The notes under the pieces: model-generated
What the model was told of the DNA's origin: nothing
Databases searched by the model: none
What the model saw: the letters and a program-made list of their open reading frames with translations, nothing else
In this document: piece by piece, positions 50,979 through 64,000 of the stretch
Numbering within the stretch: position 1 is the stretch's first letter
Layout of the letters: each line of letters opens with the position of its first letter
Source of the DNA: Takakia lepidozioides
Taxonomy: Eukaryota; Streptophyta; Takakiopsida; Takakiales; Takakiaceae
NCBI GenBank assembly: GCA_030704615.1
Contig: CM060731.1
Coordinates: forward strand, 17,360,001-17,424,000
DNA length: 64,000 nt
Reading direction: 5' to 3'
Program-made: the position numbers and the translations under genes

Positions 50979-52394
50979 TTTATGTAAGGTCAAAACAGCC
51001 AGAGCATTGGAAGAGCCAATGGGGGGTCCCAATGGAACTGGACTAGAGGTTTCTTTGGGGTAGTTAGTGTACAAGTGTCAAATAGTGGAGTAGGTTTCTG
51101 TAGGGTAGGACTTGTGTCAAGCCTTCTGAAAGGCTCCACCACCACTTGAGGGGAGGCTAAATAAGGAGGTCCTGCACCTTACTACTTAGACGTAAGTAGT
51201 TACTACTTAGTGGACGGCCCCAAAAACAAATAGGACCGTAGATATAATAATCAATAGAGTGAATGCAGTGACAGATTAGAATTAGAGACTGAAAGGGATA
51301 ACTATCAACCTATATCTGGACACAGACAATTTTTTCTCTGACATATATTTTTCAGTGCCATAAAGCACTCCCCTCCGTTTGAATTCATATCTCTGATCCA
51401 ATGGACATACGGACAGGTGCTTCAATAAGGGCCGTGTCAAGCTCTACCTCTAGGAAATTGAAACCCTGGGTTTCTTTCTACACATTGTTCTCACAACCAT
51501 CAAATTGAGATAAAAGTTAGGTTGACGTGCAGGAATTAGATCTACGTGGTCAGATTGCGTAGGGATCAGACATTGGACCCTGCATCATAACAGCATAATG
51601 TTGTTGACGAGCTAGCTTGGAAGAAAATTTCATCAGCACAATCAAAACCTACCAAAAGCTACACAAAATCATTCAGCGCGACAATCACAAAATGCAAACA
51701 AAAACCGTGCATTACTGGCTCAGTTCCAAAAACCTTGATTATGTGCAGTAGCTGGGGAGGCTAGCCTGTAGCCGGTCACCAGGGAGTGCCTGGAGGCGGT
51801 GATGCCTCCCCGTCTACATAGTCCATGACTGTTTGCCCTTAAATGACTCATCTTAATTACAGGTACCATGGAGCTTTGAGATTACTTCACAACAGTCTCC
51901 GAAGAAACGGATGAAACTCTGATCACCCATATCTATTTGTAAAATGTAGTTGCAGTAACCTTCCTATTATGTTTACATGAAAGAATGGCCACACATTAAC
52001 CTGTAGTTAGAAACAGAACCCACAACTACTGCCCGTGATGAAATCTGTAACCCTTGTTGGCACCGTCACATCCTAATCCTAATAACTCGTGAAAAGAGCC
52101 AAGTTTCTCGCGAATTAAACCACTACACTTGGGAAGGTGGGGGATCAATGTTCTGTGTGTCAATGTCCATAGCTTCAGCACTTTCAGCATTCGGTGAAAT
52201 CTCTGATGGACCCTGTCAGATAGATGCAATTTCACTGTCTCATTGGGTAGGCCAGGCAGTGTATCCATACTACAGAATGATTGTGCACCCTCGCAGAGAG
52301 CCTCCGCCACCTCTTCCTTCTCCTCATTCGCTCTCTCCTCAGAGGCCCCAACTGCCAGTGGTACTCCCACCTCTGCTGGCTCCAAATCTGATAT
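50979..52394. other. intergenic DNA downstream of the NSUN2-like gene
   Basis: No convincing gene. The last few hundred bases are probably the 3' UTR of the minus-strand gene. A frame at 52026-52385 continues past its stop codon but has no family similarity. Confidence 0.4.
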
Positions 52395-55300
52395 TCAGAG
52401 CTCTGCTGGCTGTCCAACTTCCTCCTCTCCTTCTGCAGGAGTTGGTGGAATACTCACTGCATTGAGAGAGAGACGCTGCAGCATTTGTAATGCCTCGGCC
52501 TTTGTGATCAGAAGACTCACATTCGTCCTTCCCCGCCAGCACCCAACCGCAATTTCAGGGGGCGGTCGATCTTCTGTAGCATTATCAGTCCCCTCACAGG
52601 ACTCTTCTGCAAGTGACAGGGAGGTTAGAGAACATGATGCCACCAAAGCCATGCAATTCTTTCTGCAAGTTTTGGACGTGATATTATAAGCAACAATGAT
52701 ATGCATTGAATTGCTCAGCCTAAGAGACACCAAACCGTTATCAGTGGCCACTAGGAAAACTTCTGGCCAATTCCTCTCTTCTAATGGAATTATCTTTGTT
52801 TCTTTGGGTTTGTGAAGCTAGAAACTACTGCCAATCTGACAATTACTTCATGGATGGGCTTCCTAAAAGATACATGAAACAACCACAGATAAATACAAGA
52901 ATTGGTTTCTGGACACTTACTGCTGGGAAGAGCAACAACACAGCAACCATGCAATAGGCTTTGCAGGGCAGCTGAGAAGGCAGATTCATTGAATGCGGAA
53001 AATGGAACCGCCTTTGTGGAGAGCAAAAGCTTGAAATCTGTCTTCGATGCAAACACAATCTGCTTTGTGATGTGAGGCAGCAACACTGACAGGCCTTCAG
53101 AAGCAATCCGAAAGGCACATGGAGAGGTCCCATCTTTTGGTTGTTGCCGCTCCTGGTGTCTCCCCACCCCACAATATTGCCCAATAAAGATGTCAAGAAA
53201 ATAAAGGAATGATTTGGACATGGGTCTGGGCAAGAGGCCAGTGGACTCTGCCTTTGTGTGGAAGGCTTCAGAGCATGCTATTGGAACAATTGCAATTCTC
53301 ACTTCTAGGAGAGACAGAGAGCGAGCATCCAGGAGCAGCGCCTCCTTAGAGGTGAAATGTATATCTCTACACCATGACAACAGAAAGACCAATGTGTTAA
53401 GAAATAACAGGAGTAGACTTTGAAAGTGCTTACAAAGATCTTCAGGCCAGCCGATGTTATCTTCAACTGTTCACCAGCACGAAAATTTAGTTCAATGGCA
53501 TCACTCACAGACCGAGAAACATAATAAATTCGTTTCAGGCGAGATGCGTCCTCACTGCGTGTCACAAGACGGCCACGAAGTGGGAACGAGTCTTGAATGC
53601 CATAGTAAGCTATCAAACTCCCTATAACCTGCTCATCTTTCAAAAAAAGCACTGGGTCCACCCCCTTCCACCTCCCCTGGCGCTGGAACCTGCCACCTGC
53701 CACCCTCTGGTTGGTGGGCTTGGCCTCACCCTCCCTCTCCAATTCCCCTGACCTTTCTATATTGTTTGCTTCCTTGATCTCCTTGCAACCATCCTCTTCC
53801 TGTCCAGAAACTTTGTTCTCTGATGTGAGGGCTTCCCCTTGCAAAACATTGCCAGCTAAACTATCATCTATTTTCCTATTGTTTTCACTTGGACTTGCAC
53901 ATGAATTCCCCTGCCCAATAGTGGTTGCTAAACTGTCAGGACTGCCACCTGACTGTCCATATTCAGGAAATAAACCATCAATCTTGGAGTCCTGAAACTT
54001 TGATGGATTGGGCTCATTAATGTTGAGTGATGTAGAGTCAACTTCTGATTCCGATATTTCTGGAATCGCTAGCTCTTCATCTGCATAAAGATCAACAATA
54101 CATCAACTTCCAAATCCGGAATCTGAAACCATGTACATCTAGTCAGTTCAAAATAGATACACACAAAATCATTTGCAACACTGCCAAACTCACCTGCTGG
54201 AGCACATGTCAGCTTTTGATTACCCCCCTTCCTTTTGTGCATAACTGCAAAAGAAAGTAGGGCCGTAAGCAGACAGTTGATTACAAAAGAGAGAACCAAG
54301 ATGAGGGCAGGGTTGGCTTGATGCAATGAGCACAGAGGGACCAACAGTGGATTACAGATCAATAACCTTTGAAAGGAGACGTCTTCCGGAAAACAGCAAT
54401 GAAAAATCCCCCGGTATCCTGGTCATGGGGCAATATCCGCATGCACCGCTCAAGCGGCAGACTTGCCACCTCTGCTGGGCCGCCTTCAGTGTCTATCTCC
54501 TCCACAATTTCCTTCTTCTCATCAACACCATCCTCCATATCTACTCAAAATCTCATCATCAATCAGTGCAACTGAAAAAGCACCAAGAAAACTAGGATGA
54601 CAGGTCCTGTCAAGTGTCATTGACTTTAGAGATATGCTCTCCAGTGGGATCTAGTCGATGCAATTTTTAACTTCAATATCAGTCTGTCAAATCTTTAGGA
54701 AAATGGAATCTCCTCCTTCCATAGATATCTCACACCTCATATCTGTGCTGCTACCCAAGCGTCGAGAATAGAAACGGTTGTTACCTGTGGGTGCAGTAGA
54801 TGCGGCATCCTTCGAGCTTGGGTCATTTCCATCTATGAGGTCCCAACCATTTCCAGATGGGAACATACCAGGTACCACTGCCCCTGCCCTGTGTCTATCT
54901 ATTTGAGAGGCAGAGCCCAACCATCGCTTCCTATCTCGAACCTGGGTTACCAAAACACACAAAAAAAACTTGTTGTCAATCCCCATGTCTACAAGTCTAT
55001 CAGAGTGGACTTTATCATGGTATTAACTTCAAGCAGAGATTTAATCTGATACCGAGGAACACAGGTATAGGCCTTGTCTTGAGTTTGGGCCAAAAAAGTG
55101 TGAAAACAATGCTTTCAATGCTCACAAGACAGCACCTTCCAAAACATATAACCACCATAATAAGAATCGACACAACATCTTCACCATCATCTTGACAACT
55201 TTGGGAAATGAGTTCTGTTTTCCCTCGTTTGATTACTCACCCAAAGTGGGAGATCCCTTCTTATACTGCTTGTTTAGTCTGCTTGTTCATCAAAAGCTGA

Positions 55301-58300
55301 AAAGAAGGGGTTGTACAAAGCCTCGAGTCATGCGGCAAGGATGAGAGAAAAAGAGATACCCTCGCACAAATAAAACAGTATGATTATACCTTCCAGGAGG
55401 TCACACCAGGCCTACGCTTGAGCTCAGGTAGCTCAGATGAAACATCAAGCAGCTCCAGACATCCACCACTTTCCCTCAAAATCTGGGGCAACCATTCCAA
55501 ATTAGTTACATCATTCAGCCGTCGCAAATTTGCATTAATTATAAACCTTCCAGATTGAAAATATAGGTGATAACTTACCAAAATTCAACTAGAGAAGAGA
55601 CTTGATTATGGCATACCTCCCCAACAACAGCCTCATCCTCCACTGGATTTAAAGAGCAAGTTGAGTACACCAGCCGTCCCCCAACTTTCAGCAAAGCGAC
55701 CCCTTCATAACCCGACAGCCCAACAATATTATTCCAAGTAATTGTCTTGGAAGCAAAACATTGTAATTGCATTTGGTCAAGCAGTATATGGCTGTTCACT
55801 TTCCCCACCCTCTCTCGCCCAAGTTCAAGCCATTCGCTCTTACCTATGCAAGGGTGATTAAAGTATATTCAACTGCAGACAAGGTAAACAGTCAATGGAA
55901 GAAGTTTGTGGTACTCATTCCCCACATAAAGGGAACAGATGTATGGAATATGCGAAATGAGGACCAACTTTTAACAAATTGCAACATCTTAAGACACCAA
56001 CCCAGCCACAGCTTAGGATGCAATGTCACAACTTAAGTTATGACTTGGAGGGAGCTGGGAACCAGCATCAACCAGGGTGACGGCTGAAGTTTCTGACATG
56101 GATGAAGATTCTGACAATGAATAACTGGCCTGACACTACCTCGAATTGCAATTTGAACTTGGAGGCGATGCAAGCCATTTGCTACACCACAATTCCTGCA
56201 GGTCACATCATGTGTGATATGGATTAAGTTGACTGCAGAATAGTCTTAAAACACATCAATCCAATGACTTGCACATGTTTCCATCCTCCACCAAGTACAT
56301 GCATCACATACATGTCGACCCAGAAAACTATGAGGCATCCATTGTGCCAAGTAGGCATACAGTATCAGGATAATGATTTGATTGCACCAACACACCTCCA
56401 GCCTCCTATGTTATAGTAAAACCTTAGACAGTTACACATCACCCCTTCTTCCCAGACTGTCATTTCTCTTTCCATAAACTACCAAAATGGCATGACATGA
56501 TGAGAATACATTCCCGGCAAAGGTGTGTTACTTAATAAGAAAAAGAGCACACCATGTCCTCCAGATGTCAGGAGCTTTGCGGATGGTACCATCACCACTG
56601 CAAGGAACATCGCACAAGATGCGATCAAAGAGCAATCCCTCAATGTTTACAGTGGCATCTCCATAACTGCCGCCGTCTTTTAGTCCTGGAAAGTGTTGGG
56701 CCTCATGGTTTGTGACCAATGTGTTGGGGCTACACATGCGCTTTGTCTGGTGTATCAACAAATGGCAGCGTTGCACATCCACGTCATTTGCTATTACCTG
56801 CACACCAAGAGAATAGCTTGTAGAGGCAGGAAAGAAAATGGCTATATCACCAACGTTGAGAACTTCTCCCACATATGCTGTGTCTATAAAGTGGAACAAC
56901 AAATGACTGTTACATTCCCCACATCAATGGGGCACAAGACATGAAATACAGAGAATGGTGAGAAAGAAACAAATTCCTTACGTCTGCAGGAGGGCCCAAG
57001 GGACATGAGTACTCGAGCATTGCTTGAAGACGGAGTGCCTCGTGCAGGTAAGTCAGCCTTTAGCTGAAAGCCTCTGGCAGGGCTGGGAATCTCTAAGAAG
57101 ACAACGAGTCTTTGCCCAGCTCCAAGGAGAGAAAGAAAGAAACAGAAATAGGACATAGAAGGGGAGCCAAAGACACGTGTATACCAGCAGACGTATCACA
57201 GAGAAAATAGACAGTACAACCACTGAATCCAAAAAATTACAAAAAGCTCAAGCAATTGGGAGAAAAGGGAAGCTTAATAACCTCCACAGGGTCACAAGGG
57301 CCCATGAGAGCGAGGGTGTGAGAAGGAAAAGCACAAACCATGCCATCAGAAAGATCCCCGGGTGTGTCTGCTCGATGAATCATCTCCAAAAGCTGGAAAG
57401 TCTTGGAGCCAGGTGCTGCACACACTGTAGCAACCCCAAACACCACATTACTTCAAAAGGCAACAATAGCTTGCCTCCAACAAGAAATGGAAGAGAGAAG
57501 CAATTTATCGATAAGATGAAACCTGTTGTAATGACATGCAGGCCAGAAACACCTCATATACCCTCGTATTGGTTGATACCCGACATATGGTAGGGTAAAT
57601 CTATAAACTAAATCATCCGGTTAGCGCTTCCTCACTGAGCCAACAAAACACAGTTTGACTATGCCTCTTTAAGTACAGATGCATAGGCAAGGTAAGAATC
57701 ACATATTTTATTGAGACTGAATATGATCACTGAATGGAACACAAACAATGAGATGAATATACAAATTAAGCACATCTGTCAGACACTGAAACTGGTGTTT
57801 AATACTCTGGTAAGTCATGCTAACGAAAAGGAAAATGATTAAAGAAGCCTCTGTTTTTTATTTATTTCTATGAACAATGATGATTATTATGTATAGGCCT
57901 GTAGATCAACTTCATTGCAGAATGGCTTAAATCTCTGAAGTACACTGAAGATGAATAATTTCACAATTTCACCTCCAGATCCCAAATGCAGAAGTGACAA
58001 GCTTACTATCAAGAACACGGTGATGAGGTTGCACATCCAGGAAAAGTGGTGGCAGCTGCACATACACAAAACTATGCACATGGGTCAGCCATATTTGATA
58101 CTCTTTCCTGGAGTGCCCATCACCATGGCATTCGACCAGAGCTACCAGGTCCTGGTGGAATTTTAAGATTTCACAAAGAAATGGGAAAGTTGTAGAGGCA
58201 TGAATAAGAGGGGTGGGGTCAGTGACTAGTAATAGATGACCCTGTAATAGCCATGTGTGACAGTAGACTTTCAAACATGTTGAAACTGAGATAAGTACAC

Positions 58301-60532
58301 CTGCATGAGTTCAGAGTGTGTGTCATGGGCTATGTATCTTCATTTATTAATTGGTCAGTAATAGGTCATGACAGGACATTAAAGTAAGATTCACAAGTGG
58401 GGAAGAAACACAAAACAGCAAGATGGACAAGGTAAGCCTCAACTTCAGCTGGATCTTAAACGGAATAGGGAGGAAGGCAGAAAGGGCCTCTCACCATGCT
58501 AACAGCTTCTTGCCGTGTGATGCTCCCAATCTCATTCTCTTGCTTCAGAAACTCATGTATTCTGCATCCCCCAAGAGTGACTATGCCCATCCTTTACCTG
58601 ACTTTTACCCAGATCAGGGAATCACATGGTTTCCTGTCCTGTCTTCGTCCTTTATGTGCTTGTAAGACTTGGAACAAAAGGTTCATGCAATCCAACATCC
58701 AAGAGGATGCTTCCAACCAGCAATTTCCTTAAACAAAGGCGTTTAGATTCATGCTGTTGCTATCCACAGATACACCCCCTAAACCAGCCAAGTTAATAGA
58801 AGAATAAGCAAAGCAATAGCAGCTTGTTGTCTGGAAACCAGCCATTACAACTTGCACATAAACAAGCCATACCTCTCAAGAACAGATAACTTTCGGAGCT
58901 GCATGCGCGAGAAGCTCAATTGCCATGCAAGTGTGTCAGGGTACCAGGGCAGAGGCCGAGCTGGCTCAATTTCTTCACCATCAACCTGAAACCAGGGAGC
59001 ATTCAATTTACCGAACAAGCCTTAACCTGCAAGCAACTAATTTGGTTTGGAGTGAAAGTAATCACATCCTATACATCATCGAAGTTCTAACATGTTCCGG
59101 CGATTGGCTGTTCAAATATCATACCTCTGCACCATTTTTCAAGTAATCCAACAATTCCAACTGCATTTGATCCCTTATCTCATGTGCAAATTGTCCACTA
59201 CACAACATCAACCACACACACTCGTCACATAACCACATGGGCTCATGCAAGTTAGGAACTCATGAATAGTTATCTAGAGGATGATTGCCATCAAGCCACA
59301 AATAGGTGAACAATATGATACCTTCGATGTAAAGCGGGCCACATAGTAGAAGGTGAATCCATTTTTAGCTTAATTCCATCTTGGATGGTGTTATATGGCA
59401 CAACCCAACTCGTAAGACTTGTTTGAATGTAAATGCTTGCTCATTACCTGCCATTAATCCGGAAAGTTGTGGGCAAAGGCTTCCGCAATGTTGAGATGAA
59501 CTCATCCCACTCCTCCAGAGGTACTATCCCCTGCTTCTGTTACCGACCGTACATTCACACTATTAGAACACCTTACCATCCAAACCTAACTCAGTTGAAA
59601 TTTTCGGGGACACTTGCAGGAAGGAATCAACACTGCTCACATGTATCAACATTTCCGAGGGGGTACCCACCTGCATTTACAATCTGATCTACTTGAGTTG
59701 TCAAACTGCCATAGATGGCAGAGAATGCAGTTGAACTCACCAGCAACTCCCTGAACTGTACAACCAAGCTGGCTATCAAGTCAAACCGCATTTATTCACC
59801 TGTCACATTTTTGACAGTTGAAGTGCCTGGCCTACGCTTCAGATAGTTCGTGGTCCTTCAAATGATGGAGGACATATGTATTATACTCCAATTGATCAAG
59901 GAGTGGCATACCACCTTCAGATGGCTCCAGAAAAAACATGAAGAGGAATGTGTTGTGTAAGCCCCAATGTAATGTCTCAACCTTACTCTTCAGCCGCTTG
60001 ATGAATTACAAAAACGGTCAAACCTCTAACCCTAAATCCTGATTACCACTAGATCTGTAACAAGCTAACCTTTGGCTAAGCAGCACAAAATTGCTACTAC
60101 TAACTGCCATAGTTTGAATCCATCAATCCAGTTGCCATGCACCAAACCTCCCTTAAATTGTCAAGACAAAGGCCAGAGAGAACTCACTATGCATGGATTG
60201 CGACAATCATTTGAGCCTAACTAAGCTCGGCTTGGAAGAATTAAAGCTTCTCTTTGGTCATTAAAAAAGAGCCTGCATCTCATGTACGAAACAAACAAAC
60301 AACCCTACAACCGTCACGACTGAAAATCCTCTCGATAAAGTGCGAGAAAAGAAACCTTGTAGAAAAGTTCAAAGGATGGGCTCTCCATCACGAAGGGCAT
60401 CCACCCCGCTTCGGAGGCAGGAGCTGCCACTGAAGGATCGGGGCGAGGTTTCTTCCACACATTCGGTCGTCCATCCCGAAAGTCGCGGCGTTGCGTGCGC
60501 CCGCGCTTGCCGGCCCTGCCTCTCCCCCCCAT
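52395..60532 (-). CDS. TRM4: NSUN2/TRM4-type tRNA (cytosine-5) methyltransferase
   Basis: 17 exons join in frame with GT-AG borders to 868 residues: 60532-60356, 59536-59448, 59197-59125, 58985-58873, 58561-58495, 58055-58007, 57424-57339, 56797-56553, 56195-56140, 55702-55617, 55482-55390, 54941-54785, 54540-54367, 54244-54194, 54080-53434, 53152-52921, 52606-52395. The start [18 protein letters not shown] is the family N terminus. The SAM-binding motif [13 protein letters not shown] is at about 191; DVPCSGDGT (Cys 284) and [13 protein letters not shown] (Cys 334) hold the two cysteines used by RNA m5C methyltransferases. [19 protein letters not shown] closes the catalytic half. The long exon 15 carries an acidic linker and the PUA-like C-terminal part continues to [10 protein letters not shown]. 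It methylates C5 of tRNA (and some mRNA) cytosines in the nucleus. The gene appears intact and free of insertions. Confidence 0.95.
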
Positions 60533-60734
60533 CTCTTCCTCGCTCCTTGCTCCGTTTCCAGAGGGACGAAACGTTCCGTACTGCCCAGTGATGTCTAGAT
60601 CCTTCCCTCGTCCAGGCTCACCTCTTGGAAGGAAAAAAAAAAAAAGGTATGACGCGCCTCCCGAAGGGAACGTAACTTATGGTGTCACCTCACCACAAGA
60701 GCTACTGCCTTCCAGCTGAAAGGTGGACACCTTC
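60533..60734. promoter_or_regulatory. 5' flank of the NSUN2-like gene
   Basis: GC-rich just upstream of the start codon, then an A-run (60636-60648). By position it holds the 5' UTR and promoter; no certain core element. Confidence 0.4.
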
Positions 60735-60825
60735 ATGACACACCAGACCCTGATTTGAAGCCACAACCACATCCAACGTGGTATGTGCCCATTACCACTG
60801 GGCTACATGCTGGTTGTCTCTTGGA
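60735..60825 (-). repeat. tRNA-derived SINE-like relic
   Basis: The minus strand reads TAGCCCAGTGGTAATGGGC (A-box-like) and about 30 bases later GTGGCTTCAAATCAGGG (B-box-like), the spacing of an RNA polymerase III promoter in tRNA-derived SINEs. It does not fold as an intact tRNA. Confidence 0.45.
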
Positions 60826-60843
60826 AGAAGAAATGGAAAAAAC

Positions 60844-61066
60844 AACTAGGGCTTCGAGTTGCTCCGCACTACTAGCACGAATTATGAGAACTACGTTGAA
60901 TTTTTCACAAAAAAGGGGTGGGTCACCCCATTGTGTTACATGCAGAGATCCCGTGTTTTGTTTTATTTTGGAAGAAAAATGGCGGATCTGCATTTCAATG
61001 TTCAATTTTCACAAGCCGCATCAATCAATATCAACATACCCAAATACCCTTACATTCACTATATGA
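60844..61066 (+). repeat. dispersed repeat R2, copy 3
   Basis: AACTAGGGCTTCGAG to CATTCACTATATGA. It lacks the R1 block, and LINE sequence starts immediately after it. Confidence 0.55.
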
Positions 61067-63668
61067 TGTTCGGCAGCAACGGTTGCAGCCTGAGTGCCAA
61101 GGCGTTTGCAATGATTTTATAGGAAAAATCAAACAGGCTTCCTCCAGGATCGCATGATTCTTGATAACATCCTTCTAGCCCATGAGAGCCTCCACAGGGC
61201 TGAGGTGAATAATCAGCCTTTGGCGTTCCTTATGCTGGATTTTGAGAAGGCTTTTGACTCCATTGACTGGCCTTTTCTCCTGAAGATTTTGGAAAAAACA
61301 GGGCTTGGGGGTCCTTTCTTGGCATGAGTTCGGATACTGCTTCATTCGGCCTCCAGCAAGGTAATGGTTAATGGGGTAATCTACACATCCTTCCCAATAT
61401 CCAGATCAGTTCGTCAAGGTTGTCCACTCGCCCCGTTCTTTTTCTTGATTGCGGCGGATTCACTGGGTCATCTTCTGGACTCTAGACACGACATCATTGG
61501 TCTTCAATTGCCCACCTACAGGCCCGAAATGCTGAAATTATCTATGTATGCAGATGACATGGTGCTCCTGCTAGACAATACAAGGAAAAACAACATAGAC
61601 AGAATGCTACATGCCCTCCATACTTTTTGCATTGGATCAGGCCTGAAGTGAACTGGGGAAAGTCCATGGGAATCCTCTCCCTCCTGCAAGATGGGGCTCC
61701 CACAACACATTGTCAATCATGGGGCCAAGACCTTGATTTAAGGTGGCTGCAACTGGGGGAGTCACACACCTTGCTGGGTCACTAGATGGGCATACATCTT
61801 ATGCAGCACAACCGAATGAAAGAGGTGTTTTCCAGACTTAAGAGAAGCCTGGCTTTTTGGAGCTCGGCAATGCTTTCTATAGTGGGCAGAGCACTAGTAG
61901 CCAATCAAGTTTTGGAAGGCTCACTATGGTTTTTTGCTGCAGTATGGGACCTGGAGGCTGCCCTTCATAAGGAGATAAGAGCCCTCATTAGAAATTTCAT
62001 CTGGGGAGCCACCCCCACTACGCCATCGAGACGGGCACTAGTCTCATGGGACCAACTGTGCCAAAAGAAAAATCGGGGAGGCTTGGGAATTTTGGACATT
62101 GCAGCTCAGATCAAAGCACTTCTGGCAAAGTGGATACCGAGGGCAATAAAACACAGAAGTACTCCTTGGAGCAAACTCATTCAGCCTTATTTGATGGGGT
62201 CTATCCCCGCATCTTCTCCCCTCTGGGCTCATTCTCTCAGGTGGATTGTCCAAGGTAGAAATGCAGGAATTAAGCTAGGTTCCAGACCATGGCAAACAAT
62301 TTGGAAAGCATGGCATGCCCTGAGGGGCAATCTCACCCAAAGAATGTCTGCCACTATACAATAATGTCTCCGCCAGCCACTGTTCATCAACTACAACATG
62401 GACTCTACCCCTCTGCTGAAGCAAACCCCGGCCTGGGCTTTTTTGGAAGGGAAAGGCTTCACCCACATCGCCTCCATTAGAGAGTAGGACCAGTTCTTGA
62501 CCGAGGAGCAAGTCTCTACATCCCTGGGTGGAAGAAGGTCTAGAGCTTGGAACACTGTCCTATCAAATATCCCACAATACATGATGCCCATCCTTGATGA
62601 ACCACAAACAGACTGGATAGTCCCCGCTTGGATGGCGAAACCAACAGTCAATCAATGGATGGTAATCCTCGTTCTCTCCACACATGGAAACATAGCAACA
62701 GGGATAGGCTTCATACCAGATGCCGAAGACAGTTTGGCTTTTCAAGGCATCACAGACCACAACAATGACGACCTCTGTCACATAAGAGTGTTGGACAGTA
62801 AAGGCAATGCCAACCCCTTGCCTCCCCCAGGAATGGAAGTGCAATGGGCCTTTCATGAATCATTTATCTGGTTCCTCTCCTGCCCTTTGGCTGACTTGCA
62901 ATTCGATCCAGGAGAGTGGCGGTGGATGGACGGGAAAAAAAACCCTTTTCTTTGGTTATTCTGTGAAGCTGGGTTCTCATCAACCCACCTCGCTCTTTTC
63001 AAAGAAAATGGACAGCCAAATGGGGCAGCCACAGTTTACCTCAAGGGTGCTGGGACACGGTCTGGAGAGACATTTGGAGAAAGGACCGTTTTGCAAAAGT
63101 ATCCGGCTTCCTATGGAAACTGGCACACAGAATACTCCCCATCGGGCTTGTTACCCATGAGAACCAGCCTGTCTGCCCCCTCTGCCTGCTTGAACCAGAG
63201 TCTATTGAACACTGTTTGCTTTCCTGCAATATCTCAAGTAGGATTTGGGGAGTAATTCTTGGCTTCTATTCTCATTGGGCCTCTTTGTCCAATCCACCCC
63301 CTCCTTCACTGCTGCTCCTCAATGTTCAGATCGCTCAATCTCAGATTAGCTGCCCGGTCTGGGCTTCTCTGAGAGCTCACACCTTATGGAATCTGTGGAA
63401 AACAAGGTGTGCCTCGGTTTATGAGGGCAAACTCCCCAGAGGCAGATCGATCTTGTTTCATACATATCATGATCTGTTAACTGAGGGGAGGAAAGCTTGG
63501 GACTCTGTGTGTGCAGCTATTCCCATAACTTCAGAGCAACGAGGACGCAAGCTGCTTCAAGATTTCATACACTCCTGGGGCAAAGGTGACCTGCTCGGCT
63601 CCAACCTTCCCGACATGCGCTTTACCTGGAAAGACGCCATCCCCACTCAATGGGAAGTCTCCTGGTGA
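61067..63668 (+). pseudogene. LINE (L1-type) reverse transcriptase and C-terminal region, 5'-truncated
   Basis: Starts inside the RT palm: NQTGFLQDRMILDNILLAHE, LAFLMLDFEKAFDSIDW, SVRQGCPLAPFFFLIAADSL and the catalytic YADDMVLL. The thumb region follows (GRALVANQVL, FIWGA, RGGLGILD), then a zf-RVT-type zinc segment (CPLCLLEPESIEHCLLSC at about 63170-63225) and AHTLWNLWKTRCASVYEGKL. Stops (near 61326, 61650, 61735) and frame changes make it inactive. No endonuclease domain is present in the window. Related to the fragment at 50060-50745. Confidence 0.85.
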
Positions 63669-64000
63669 GGGAGATGAGGCAGAATTCAATTGGAGACATA
63701 AAAGAGCTAGGGACACTAAATCAAGAGCACAGCTCAGGTTTTGATACCTGGGGTTTTGGATCAGCTCGGACTCTCGTACCAACACTGGCAGTCGGCTGTA
63801 CTGATGATTTCTTGCTCCCTCGTTCTTACTACTCCTCAATCTCCTCACTTAGCAACCTTGGAAGCTCAGAACCTTCAAATCGCGAACATGTTATTGCAAA
63901 CGCTGCCTCTCCTGCACTTCCTCCGCTTTCTGCATAACTCCTCTTTACAACCACTATTTCGATCACCCTAAAATCCTTCTTATAATCTATACATCTCTCT
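63669..64000 (+). other. LINE 3' tail region, runs off the window
   Basis: Sequence after the last LINE frame with no further domain. The element's end and any poly(A) or target duplication lie outside the window. Confidence 0.4.

Noticed and set aside
52026-52385. 119-codon minus-strand frame after the NSUN2-like stop
   Set aside because: Starts 10 bases after the stop in another frame and matches no known C terminus; likely 3' UTR.
60735-60825. Functional tRNA gene
   Set aside because: A- and B-box-like words are present, but the arms do not pair into a cloverleaf; more like a SINE relic.

Overview
The window is nuclear DNA of a land plant. It holds several decayed pentatricopeptide-repeat (PPR) genes of the DYW class, one intact 17-exon gene for an NSUN2/TRM4-type tRNA cytosine-5 methyltransferase, and nested transposons with GT-AG introns. 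The repeated DYW-PPR pseudogenes and dense nesting would suit a seedless plant (fern or lycophyte), but that is a guess; the species cannot be read from the sequence.

Layout. 1-3156 holds broken PPR-DYW pieces (minus strand) and unclassified dispersed repeats. 3157-24606 is a Ty3/gypsy-like LTR retrotransposon (minus strand, 883-bp LTRs) inserted in a PPR reading frame. A 9.5-kb DNA transposon (element A, 3172-12683) is inserted in its left LTR. 24607-25796 is the rest of that PPR locus. 25797 to about 45440 is a second DNA transposon (element C, right end missing), and a third, 12.0 kb long (element B, 28073-40089), is inserted in the last codons of element C's transposase. 45448-47856 holds more PPR-DYW pseudogene and dispersed repeats, 47857-49024 a Ty1/copia remnant, and 50060-50745 a LINE 3' fragment. 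52395-60532 is the NSUN2-like gene (minus strand). 60735-64000 holds a tRNA-like (SINE) relic, a dispersed repeat and a 5'-truncated LINE.

The most unusual content is the A/B/C family. Elements A and B are flanked by perfect 9-bp target-site duplications and have imperfect terminal inverted repeats, as in Mutator-like elements (MULEs). B carries a transposase gene on the minus strand (N-terminal WRKY-GCM1-like zinc module, RNase-H-like DDE core, C-terminal SWIM finger). Diverging from it is a ten-exon gene that joins a ParB/sulfiredoxin-fold domain (DGNHRLLAW motif) to a beta-class DNA N6/N4 methyltransferase domain. A keeps the methyltransferase gene and only the tail of the transposase. C keeps the transposase plus an intact 183-residue ORF of unknown function, and lacks the methyltransferase part. 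Every copy carries arrays of perfect or near-perfect palindromes beside or inside the ParB-methyltransferase gene. A and C share a TTCGGCGCCGAA core; B has an unrelated 36-bp palindrome in 15 copies within intron 1. My working model is a MULE-type transposon with its own DNA-methylation module and cognate palindromic sites, recalling ParB/parS and the motif-targeted anti-silencing proteins of plant VANDAL MULEs. The domain calls, gene order, palindromes and target duplications come from the sequence; the function is inference.

All three transposase copies and both ParB-methyltransferase copies carry nonsense or frameshift changes, so these copies look inactive. The only gene here that reads as an intact cellular gene is the NSUN2-like one.
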